This document shows positions 55,957-64,000 of a DNA stretch of 64,000 bases, piece by piece. Below the pieces are notes generated by a model. It did no database searches. It worked only from the letters and a program-made list of their open reading frames with translations, and was not told the DNA's origin. This DNA comes from Ramazzottius varieornatus. Its lineage: Eukaryota > Tardigrada > Eutardigrada > Parachela > Ramazzottiidae. The stretch covers positions 8,499,018 to 8,563,017 of the forward strand of contig BDGG01000001.1 in the NCBI GenBank assembly GCA_001949185.1, in the 5' to 3' direction. Each line of letters opens with the position of its first letter. Position 1 is the stretch's first letter. Position numbers and translations under genes: made by a program.

Positions 55957-57717
55957 GTGAGGGGACAGTTGGATAACGTATCTAGCAGAATCTCCCTGAC
56001 GTTAGACCCATGAACATCTGTAGCCCAGGAAGGATACATGGGGATTACTGCACACTGGGCGGCTTCTGAATTCGAGCTAGAGGAACTACTGCTCGGGTTT
56101 GTCAGCTTACATTCCGGGGAACCGCTGAAAGAAGAAGTCATGGAAATCTTAAGAGAGTACGGTATCGCACACAAGACGTTCGGTTGGACCGTGGATGGGG
56201 CTGCTAACATGAAAGCCTTTTTTAACGATATAAAACCAGAACTTCAACTAGAACGCCAAAGCCAGAATTTTAATACACAAGGTTCAACATCACGAACCAG
56301 TTTCGTACGAGAAAAGTTCAAAGACTAACTTGCTTTGGTAACTAGGACCTAATGTGCTGGAAAAATATTTTTCATTTGTTTTTTGCAGTGTCAGAATTCC
56401 GTCTACGATGTGTCTGCCATGTAATGGACAACGTAGCGGAAGTTGGTGTCGAAGATGACCTGAAGATTGTAAGCCGAATACGCGAAATGGTGAAATTCGT
56501 CCGAAAGCCTAAAGCAAAGAAGCAGTACATCGCGCTACGAGAGTCAGAGAAGGACAAGGACAAAGACAGGCACCTCAGATTACCCTTGGATGTCTCGACA
56601 AGATGGAACAGTACTCTACCAATGCTGCGCGGTGCTTACGAGGCAAGACATCATCTGAAAAGGTATGCTGCTACTTATGGTACCACCGCGTTCAAGAAGA
56701 ATTTGCTCAAAGATTCCGAATGGGAAGACGTGAGCCGTCTGATAAGTTTCCTGGTGCCGTTAGAGCAAGCTACTAACGACTGCTCGGCATCACGCTGTCC
56801 TACGTTTCACCTCGGCAAGCAGTGTCTTTCGATTCTCCACGACCACATCAAGGTAAAATAGTTAAGTGAGAGAAGAGCTGCGTTAATTTGTCAAATGTGG
56901 TTCCACGTGTCCACTTTGGATCATAGATTCTCTAGTTACTTTATTGGAACAAACCTATTTTTTCACGGAATTCAATCTAGTTATATATTGAAAATCCGAA
57001 TTGAAGTTGCTCTTCTCTCAGGTTAATTATTTTTCCTTAAGGTTATGCAAGATAATCCAACCGAGGTAAGGGTGAACTTCCGAATTCACTAAATTGGTGT
57101 TTGTGCATGATAATCATTTGCAGAAACCCTATATCAAAAGAACTGCTGCGAAGATGGCAGCCAAGCTGACGTCAGTGGAGCCCGATAGTTGGCAGCAAGA
57201 AGCCGCAACCGTGGCTCTTCTTTTGGATCCACGCGTCAAAACAAATGCCTTCGCGAACCCGGAAGAGAAGCTACGAGCCATTGAAGTGCTGAAGAAATAC
57301 GTCGGTCCTTACTCAGATCAGAGTATCGTAATTCCGCACAGTTCCACTGTTACAAACTCACAGCCTGCATCTCTACGCGATTCTTTCCTGCGAAAAATCA
57401 CCAGCGGTTTGACTGCTCAACAGAACGAAGTCGACAGTTATCTCGGAAGATCTGCGGAGCCAAAATGTGACGTGCTGCTGTGGTGGAAGTCCCGCCGTGA
57501 TGTTTTCCCTGTTTTATCTAAAATCGTAATAGACTTCATGGCTGTATCTGCATCTTCGGTACCACCTGAACGTTTGTTTTCTCGCGCTGGCGAGGTTGTT
57601 ACCAAGTATAGAAGTTCGCTTGATAGTTTCACCGTGCAAGTTTCAATGTGTTTAAAATCGTGGTATTTTTTTGCGTTTCCGTGTGCGGCGCAGTTTGATT
57701 TGTTGATGTCGAACTAA
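55957..57717 (+). pseudogene. hAT transposase, three exons, 5' part missing
   Basis: Exon 1 starts after acceptor TTTTCTAG at 55957 and reads SRISLTLDP, TGA at 56011 in place of the usual Trp, then TSVAQEGYMGITAHW and TVDGAANMKAFF (catalytic Asp region). Exon 2 is 56389-56852 (acceptor TTTTTTGCAG, donor AAG|GTAAAA), with RCVCHVMDNVAEV and DVSTRWNSTLPML. Exon 3 starts at 57124 (acceptor TTTGCAG) and holds LLLDPRVKTNAF and the hAT C-terminal dimerisation domain (LWWKSRRDVFPVLSK, SASSVPPERLFSRAG). The BED zinc finger and first third are absent; pogo-type sequence takes their place. hAT enzymes cut and paste DNA with 8-bp duplications. No terminal repeats were identified. Confidence 0.75.
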
Positions 57718-57740
57718 TATTGAAAACTAGCTCTTAATAA

Positions 57741-57890
57741 TTTTTCGGTTTTTCGATTTGGTATGGTGTGGTGTACCGAAAGTTTGGTGTGGGATTTGCA
57801 CCACACTAAAAAAAGTGGTGCGACTTTCGCACCGAAAAAGTAATCTCGGTGTGGAGAAACACCAAACCGAAAAACACCACACCACACTTT
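57741..57890. repeat. GGTGTGGTGT-rich foldback
   Basis: TTTTCGGTTTTTCGATTTGG and GGTGTGGTGT (57741-57773) are mirrored by CACCAAACCGAAAAACACCA (about 57859-57885). The centre repeats GGTGTGG and CCACAC(T/C), with a hairpin TTTGCACCACACT/AGTGGTGCGA. It lies just after the hAT frame and could be a MITE or its subterminal repeats. Confidence 0.5.
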
Positions 57891-57899
57891 ATCACACTT

Positions 57900-58856
57900 T
57901 TTCCAGGTCTACCAGCTACCCAATCAAGCCTTACGTGGCCGAATTTCGAAGGCAACGCTGCTTGAAAGGCAACGGTGGGTTACTACACACTCTGCATCAA
58001 TGACATGAACCGTCAAATTCAATTTAATCGAGAAGCCTATGGCGTGGATCCACTATCTTTGGCTTCGGCTTGACACCAGGTGCAACGGCCCGAGGACCCA
58101 TGACCCTGATCAAAGAGGGAACACTGTCTTTAGCCATGTCCTTCGCTTCCCCACTGCATTTGGTTTTCAGTATGGTGACAATGTTTGTTCGCGCTAATTT
58201 ATTTGAGGTACATGAATCTAAGCAACTTTCTAACAGAAACAATACTCACAGCTCCTACTTATACATCGCCGAGCGTCGTCAAGTGGTTGCCGACTTTACG
58301 CCATGAACACCCCGGACATTCAACCAGCACTGGAGTCTAACCCCATAACCAAGAATATATTCCGAGGGGTCGTCAGCTGTGACAACGTGCCTACCTTTAA
58401 CACCTATGTAAGACTTTAACACATATGCAAGACTCAATACAGAACGAAGAACGAGAGCCAAGGAGCGTCAAGCGTTTACCGTAAAAAAGAATTTGTGGCA
58501 AACTCGCAAGTCGGGTTTTGACGCCACAACCATGAATAGTTGAACAGCCACCATACCGCACTATGCTGAACTAGCTGCAATTCCGATTACGCTATCTTCC
58601 GGAAATAAGGGGAGCTCCGGAAAGCAGATTGTGGTTACACGTCACAAAAGGGGCGGAGCAAGCCTTTGTTACAGCCGGAAAGTGAAGTTTTTGTGGCTAC
58701 TCAATCTGTGTACTTTTTGAGAAATCTGCCACATGAAAAAGGCTCTCGTTGAAATGGAAAGCATCTCGGAGAAAAATGTCGATCAACCGATGGACGTCGC
58801 AACATCAAGAATCGAGCTACTTCTACAGAGGTGATCTGACCAGGAGAGGTCAGTTT
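57900..58856. other. No gene recognised
   Basis: Short featureless frames on both strands and no repeat structure of note. Confidence 0.4.
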
Positions 58857-59745
58857 TCCGCTAACAACAGGTAGGCTTGGATGACATGTCCATCGAGAAT
58901 CTTCTCCGTCACGCCTTTCCACTCCGCAGTGGCGATGGGAGAGTTGGCTTGTCCTTTTTTGATCGCGTTGATGCACAATGCCCGCTCTCCTTCAGATTCT
59001 TGTAGTGAACGCCTCCGGTCTTGTTGAACTGGGTGCAGACCGTGCGCCCTTCCCTCGAACGTCCGCCAGAAACATGTAGACGCACTGGGCGATGGCTGTA
59101 CACAAAGTGATGCTCGCCTGTCCCTTAAGGTCGTTGAGAAGGACGTCGGGATACTTGTTGGGTTGACGTCACCCAACATTCCGACCAGAACCTTCAACGC
59201 ATCTTGCAAGGAAAAGTCATGGTTAAAGATAGCATACAAAGAAATAAAAACAGTTCAATTGAATGATAGTGTTCGCCACTTACCATAGTTTTGAAGAGAT
59301 GCGTGATGTTGCTGAAGACTTTCTCGCCGGAGGAAAATCCGTTCTTTGGGGATTACATATCCTTGGACTTTCCACGCCCGGAGAAGGTACGAACGGTGGC
59401 CAAGCCCGATGACTGGAAACGGCTCCAGGTGAAGTACACGTTACCAGATAGGTCGAAGAGCGGAGACAATGAGGCGGATTTCTTGGTGTTATTCTTGAGC
59501 TCGGTAAAATTCGCTCTGCCGCAGGGAAAGAGACCGTAGAAGTTCGAAAACTTTGCGACCTTAAGCTCGATGGCCTTACTTGATAGCATGGACACCCCCT
59601 TTCTTTTCTGACTTGACCGGTGTGGTGGGCTTGTCCTTGTGCTTCAGCTTGCTGGTCGCAGGAGAATCGGCGACGGCAGTATGGGCGACTACCAAGCTGG
59701 AGGAATATGGATGGCAAGAAAAAAGTTCGCGTTGAGAAAGGTAAC
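58857..59745 (-). pseudogene. Unidentified gene, broken by frameshifts
   Basis: The minus strand encodes, in changing frames, a Lys-rich linker (PATSKLKHKDKPTTPVKS), then KVAKFSNFYGLFPCGRANF and GNVYFTWSRFQSSGLATVRT, a TAA, and FSSGEKVFSNITHLFKTM ending at donor ATG|GTAAGT (59283). After an intron-like gap (acceptor TCCTTGCAAG) come DALKVLVGMLGDVNP, SITLCTAIAQCVYMFL and GHVIQAYLLLAEN before the stop near 58857. Frame changes sit at the G run near 59602 and at two or more places in the second part. A conserved protein underlies this, but I do not recognise the family. A host gene or an old virus-derived insertion are both possible. Confidence 0.4.
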
Positions 59746-59959
59746 GTTTAGAGAAACGATAATAATGAGGATAATGCTGCTTGAAACAATTGAAAGTGAG
59801 ACTGAAAGCTGTTGATCACGTGAAAGTCTAGCACTAAACTTATATCAACTATCCATCTCTGTGGTGACAGCCGTCGCATCTATCTCTATACCTGTTCCTG
59901 GTCCTAACCCTTTTCACTATACCTTTATCTATCCTTTGCCGTTACTTAGCGACATCAGT

Positions 59960-60410
59960 CTGAATGGATCGTGAACGCAAGCCAGCAAGAAAGCCGAATC
60001 TTCTGCCTTACTTGCTGGGACGTCATCCATATCACTCGTCAAAATGACGAACAAACCACTCAAGCGGAAACGGACACCTTGGCGGCCCGCTTCGCAGGAC
60101 TTCATCTAACCAAAGCGAAGCCAGTAGGTCAGCGAGTAAGATTGATTGCTGGTTGACCACGAGAACTCCATGTAGGATCCCCCTGCCAATCTCGCCCACT
60201 TAGACACTTCGGACCCCGCGCCGACGCCTGGTCTAGTCGAATTCTCCGCTGCAAAATCTAACTGAACTACCAGATCAAATTTAACCAAGAAAAAGTCGCG
60301 TGTCTAAAGCTACAAGAAAATGCAATCCGCGAGCACTTCCAAGCCCTTTGTGAAATGGAAGATGGGGCGTACCGCGCGCTCTATGAAAAGAGCGCTCAAT
60401 GTCCACCATA
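59960..60410 (+). other. Possible small exons of an unknown gene
   Basis: A 61-residue frame (59971-60156) ends near THLTKAKPVGQ-like sequence. A second frame of about 45 residues follows a good acceptor (GAACTACCAG, about 60280), with KLQENAIREHFQALCEMEDG and a stop near 60408. No domain. A strong GCGCTCT/AGAGCGC hairpin lies at 60376-60394. Low support. Confidence 0.2.
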
Positions 60411-61390
60411 ATGCGCGGCGCGGCAGAAAATCTTTCTTGGGTTCTCGCTTTCGAATTCCAAAATTTTGGAACATGAAGTTATATAATGAGTTCTGAAATG
60501 AAAAGTTGTTTCTTAGAACAGCGGTAACCCTTTTTCAGCAGATTCAAAACCTCGCCGGAAGTTTTTTGCTCAAAACCTACAGTGAAACCAAGGGTAAGAA
60601 AGAGGGGGAGAAGGGAGCGCTGTTACACTGCATTTGATACCGGGCCGCAGGAGAGCTATAAAGTCACTCTAATATTTCACTTAACATTAAGTCGCTTCTC
60701 TGCTGGTATTGGTCAACAAGCACTGCATTGCCCGTTGATCGTGTCCTTCGTACTCACTGTGGATGCAGTGCATGCTGTGCAACCTTCGGCACGGGCAGCC
60801 CACCAGAGGGTCGTGGCGCCGATTCATTTTTCAAACTAGCCGTCAATGCTGTATGCGCAGTCCTCTTATTAGCCTTGCGAACGTGAGTGCGCATCCGGCT
60901 CCACCTGATTTCACGTCTAGCAAAACACCGCAGTGTTGTCGCCTTGACTAGCGCAGTATCGTATACTTTATTATGACTACCTACGCCCTGCTAACGTGTG
61001 TACTACAGTGCAGCCACGCCAACTTCTTCGATAATTCGTTTTGTTTTTCCAAAGGATCTAGAGCAGTTGTCTTTATTTTTTCTAGATAGGACAACTTGAA
61101 ACATTCGACAAACCACAACACACCCGAAGTCCGATTGGAATTCCAGCAGATCTGCACAAAAACGTTGAGGGTCAGAAAAATACTTGAGTTTTTCTACTGC
61201 CTGTTTCGATTATTTTCGAAAACGCATTTTATCTTTCAGTAGACCATCCGAGGCAACTAAAACAAAACGCTAATGATAAAATTATTGTTCACGATAATTG
61301 TGTTTAATGGTCAGGTGATGGACTAGTTCCCATAGTAATTCTCGATCGCAGACGGACTTCGATGTGCCGAAGAATTCCCTGTGTCGCTTT
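60411..61390. other. No gene recognised
   Basis: Short frames only. It leads into the tandem repeat 5' of the third YR retroelement, and the element's left terminus may lie in here, but no partner repeat is inside the window. Confidence 0.35.
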
Positions 61391-61455
61391 ATCGCTTTGT
61401 GAAACGTCTTGAAAGATCGCTTTGTGAAACGTCTTGAAAAATCGTTTTGCGAGAA
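61391..61455 (+). repeat. 25-bp tandem repeat upstream of gag (YR copy 3)
   Basis: TCGCTTTGTGAAACGTCTTG occurs twice with a 25-bp period (61391-61415, 61416-61440), followed by a decayed third unit (TCGTTTTGCGAGAA) that runs into the gag start codon. It may be leader or terminal-repeat sequence of the retroelement. Confidence 0.65.
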
Positions 61456-62835
61456 ATGTCCGAGTCCAACCCTCGCAACGCATCCGGCGAACTGCCTAAC
61501 GAGCAATTGCTCTCCGAAAACGAGGAACCCGCCCTACCGGAAGTACCACCTCGCCGACAACTCCGCCCGCGGAAAGAGCAAACTACCAACAAGAAACAAA
61601 CCCAGCGTCTTAAACACACCAAACGACTTTCCCGCAAAGCCAAGCCGACAACTACCCCAGCCGCAGCAAACCCTACTACCCCACAGTGCACCTTACCAAG
61701 CATCACCCTCGAGCAAGTTGTCCAGCAGATGCACGCTCTAACTGCCGCACTTTCCCGATCCAACCTTACCCCTAGTCCAGTCGTCCTCTCACCATCCACC
61801 ACACTCCAACCTGTCTTCAACCAAGCCTCCACCTCTACTCCAAACACACAGTCACCTACCACCAAGAAACCCAAACGTTCCTCACACTACGATATCGATC
61901 TCACCTACTCGTCCGACGAGTCTAGCAGCGACGAAGCCCAGTCTTCCGAGCCAGACAGCGACATCGGCGACAGGAGACGAGCTAACCACAAACGCAAGTA
62001 CCACCACACCCGACAAGGCCCACTGAAACTTCGTAAGTCTGATTACGATACTTTATGTGACTCGCCCTATCTTCCACCCGTTAAGGAAGGGCTTCTCAAA
62101 GCCCTTTTTGACGAACGCCAGTACGTCAAGATAAGCGACCTGACTGAGGAAAATCGCATACCGGGCGCGGAGAAGACCAAGGGACACAGCACACAAGTCA
62201 CCACCGATGCCGAAACCGGACAGCTGGTTCTTAAACCAGCGACTAAAGTCTCCTCCATTACCACTTTCACCGAATACGTCGAGTGCTTCACCGTGCTAAT
62301 GGCGTATCGCGTCACGGTCAACCCGAAGCTGGCACTACCCATGACCAGCTACCTCAACGTCATGGCCGAACTAGCGCACCCCGACCGTGGTTTTCCCTCC
62401 GACAAATGGCTGGCCTATGACGCTCGCCTGCGCATCACAGCGGCTCGCCACCCCACTGACTTGAGCCTCTGGTCAACAGTGCACGCCGACATCAAGCAGC
62501 GCACATGTCTGACCAACTGTAACGGCCCCTCCATTTCACGCGAACACGGTCACAAAGTCCAAGTCCGAGTCACCGAAAGCTATAACCAGCCCTTTCGGAC
62601 CAACCCCGCCGCAGACGGGGAAATCTGTAAGCGGTACAACCGTGGCCAGTGTCCCGACGAGCCATGCCCCAATGCCTTCACCCACTCTTGCTCCTACTGC
62701 AAAAAGCCAGGCCATACCCGCTTCTACTGCAACCGCAATCCCGATCGGTACCACAGCAACGACCGGAACCAACAAGGCGATCGGTCAGGAGGCAGTCGTC
62801 ATACCGCACAAAGCCTCAACTCCACTAAAGTCTAA
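61456..62835 (+). CDS. Gag-like protein of YR retroelement copy 3
   Basis: ATG at 61456 (context GAGAAATGTC) begins MSESNPRNASGELP and gives 459 residues. The N-terminal 130 residues are Pro/Thr/Lys-rich. An acidic Ser/Asp/Glu tract (SSDESSSDEAQSSEPDSD) follows near residue 155, then basic residues, and a folded middle part (TFTEYVECFTVLMAYRVT, YLNVMAELAHPDRGFPSDKW). The C-terminus has a CCCH-like segment (CKRYNRGQCPDEPCPNAFTH) and a CCHC knuckle (CSYCKKPGHTRFYC), likely RNA binding. The frame is complete; pol overlaps its end. Confidence 0.85.
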   Translation: MSESNPRNASGELPNEQLLSENEEPALPEVPPRRQLRPRKEQTTNKKQTQRLKHTKRLSRKAKPTTTPAAANPTTPQCTLPSITLEQVVQQMHALTAALSRSNLTPSPVVLSPSTTLQPVFNQASTSTPNTQSPTTKKPKRSSHYDIDLTYSSDESSSDEAQSSEPDSDIGDRRRANHKRKYHHTRQGPLKLRKSDYDTLCDSPYLPPVKEGLLKALFDERQYVKISDLTEENRIPGAEKTKGHSTQVTTDAETGQLVLKPATKVSSITTFTEYVECFTVLMAYRVTVNPKLALPMTSYLNVMAELAHPDRGFPSDKWLAYDARLRITAARHPTDLSLWSTVHADIKQRTCLTNCNGPSISREHGHKVQVRVTESYNQPFRTNPAADGEICKRYNRGQCPDEPCPNAFTHSCSYCKKPGHTRFYCNRNPDRYHSNDRNQQGDRSGGSRHTAQSLNSTKV

Positions 62836-64000
62836 CACCTTCAGACGTTACTTCCGAGATCATCCCGACCGAGGCTTCGTACAAATGGTGCTGGACATTA
62901 TCGATAACGGCGCGGACATTGGCTTCAACGGTCCCCGCTACCCTCGTTTCACAAAGAACTCCGCCACAGCAAGAGAGTTCAGCGAGGTTCTTCTTAAGTC
63001 TATTACGAAAGAGGTTGCCTCGGGCCACTCCGTGGGTCCGTTCTCTTCTCCCCCTTTTCCCAATTTCGTGGTCAGCTCCCTGGGCGTCCGCGAGAAGAAA
63101 ACCGGAGGTCACTGCATCATCATGGATCTTTCCCGACCTTTCGGCGACTCTGTTAACGATCACATCAGCCCCGAGGACTACTCCCTTGCTTTCTGTTCCG
63201 TCGATGACGCATGCAACATGCCACAGACCGTTGGCAAAGGCGCACTCATGGCAAAGGAGGACGTAAAGGCAGCCTTCCGCCTAATTCCTGTCCGACCTCT
63301 GGACTGGCCTCTTCTCGGCTACATGGTAAGCGGCTCTTACTACTTCGACGTAGTTCTACCTTTCGGCTGCCGTTCCTCGCCCTTCCTTTTCTGCCTGTTC
63401 TCCTCTGCGGTGCACTGGATACTCGAACACCACACGCAGCACCACAATATTCTACACTACGTCGATGACTTCCTAATCATTGGCCGAACCGAGTGCCCTC
63501 ACGTCGTGAGCGAAATGAGGCGGCTATGCCACGAACTGGGCGTGCCCCTCGCCACCGAGAAAGCGGAAGGACCCTCGACCAGCTTGACCTTTCTCGGTAT
63601 TCAGCTAGACTCCGTTGCACAAACGCTCAGTCTACCCCAGTCCAAAACCGACGAGATCATGGCTCTGTTGGTCACGTGGTCTGACGCTGACACCATCACC
63701 CGTACCGAACTACAAAGCCTAATCGGCAAGCTGCAGTTTGCGGCAAAGTGCGTACCCGCCGGTCGACTCTTCACGCGACGACTCATCCAGCTACTCACCT
63801 CCCATTACCGGTCACCACACCGAAAAATACCGCTCAGCGAGGATTTCCGGCTCGACATCTTATGGTGGCGAACTTTTCTCCCTAAATGGAATGGAAAGAC
63901 TTCCTTCTTGGACATTAACTGGACCTGCAGCTCTGTCCTTCAGCTATACACAGACGCCTCCGCTACCTTAGGCATGGGCGGTTATTTAACGGGCAATGGT
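62741..64000 (+). CDS. Reverse transcriptase (pol) of YR retroelement copy 3, partial
   Basis: The frame overlaps the last 95 bp of gag in the +1 frame and has no stop to the window end. It carries a conserved entry block (FRRYFRDHPDRGFVQ, GADIGFNGPRYPRF), then GPFSSPPFPNFVVSSLGV, HCIIMDLSRPFGDS, MAKEDVKAAFRL (first catalytic Asp), LPFGCRSSP and the active-site box HYVDDFLIIG near 63460. After RLFTRRLIQ and LWWRTFLPKWNG, RNase H begins (LYTDASATLGMGGY). The first ATG is at 62885, but earlier conserved residues suggest expression by frameshifting from gag. The 3' part (rest of RNase H, recombinase) is outside the window. Confidence 0.85.

Larger units (their letters stand above)
61391..64000 (+). 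mobile_element. YR retroelement copy 3 (different family), cut by the window end
   Basis: Intact gag followed by an RT frame open to the window edge, in the same +1 relation to gag as copy 2. Protein similarity to copy 2 is limited to motifs and the nucleotide sequences are unrelated, so it is a separate lineage. It is also more GC-rich. No damage is visible, making it the best candidate for an active element here. The recombinase would lie beyond the window. Confidence 0.8.

Noticed and set aside
1-64000. CRISPR array or bacterial operon
   Set aside because: No regularly spaced direct repeats of CRISPR type; introns and retroelements show eukaryotic DNA.

Overview
The window looks like a gene-poor, transposon-rich stretch of an invertebrate animal genome. 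The few spliced genes use very short GT-AG introns (53 to about 180 nt), one gene has a clear TATA box, and two reading frames begin with secretory signal peptides. Most coding signal belongs to eukaryotic mobile elements: tyrosine-recombinase retroelements, pogo-type and hAT DNA transposons, LINEs and a Maverick/Polinton remnant. The mix of balanced base composition, tiny introns and a glycosyltransferase with a plant/bacterial-type donor motif would fit a tardigrade or rotifer, but the species cannot be fixed from the sequence.

Layout. 1-6,510: foldback and MITE-like repeats, plus a possible OB-fold fragment. 6,511-9,400: a decayed tyrosine-recombinase (YR) retroelement, split by 1.75 kb that carries part of an intron-bearing gene on the minus strand. 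9,560-13,000: two broken genes, a UDP-glycosyltransferase and a P-loop protein resembling the DUF3987 family. 19,190-21,540: a broken LINE with an endonuclease domain. 22,636-25,009: a pogo-like transposon with 171-bp terminal inverted repeats. 25,598-29,555: a second, better-preserved YR retroelement of the same family as the first. 29,815-30,189: a small Thr-rich secreted protein (minus strand). 31,060-32,666: a LINE with a C-terminal restriction-like endonuclease whose RT palm has been deleted in frame. 35,172-37,868: a complete but inactivated pogo-like transposon with TA target duplications. 42,565-43,980: the best host gene, a five-exon secreted EGF-repeat protein. 50,816-54,850: a Maverick/Polinton remnant (packaging ATPase, integrase, putative structural protein). 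55,017-57,717: a pogo fragment fused to a hAT transposase. 58,857-59,745: a broken unidentified gene (minus). 61,391-64,000: the start of a third YR retroelement, of a different family, with intact gag and an open RT frame that runs off the window.

How it fits together. No host pathway or operon is visible. The window records repeated nested insertion and decay. Only the EGF-repeat gene, the Thr-rich secreted protein and the third YR retroelement appear undamaged. Nearly every other reading frame has stops, frameshifts or internal deletions. Exon joins and fragment ends are my own readings; no alignment or database search was run.
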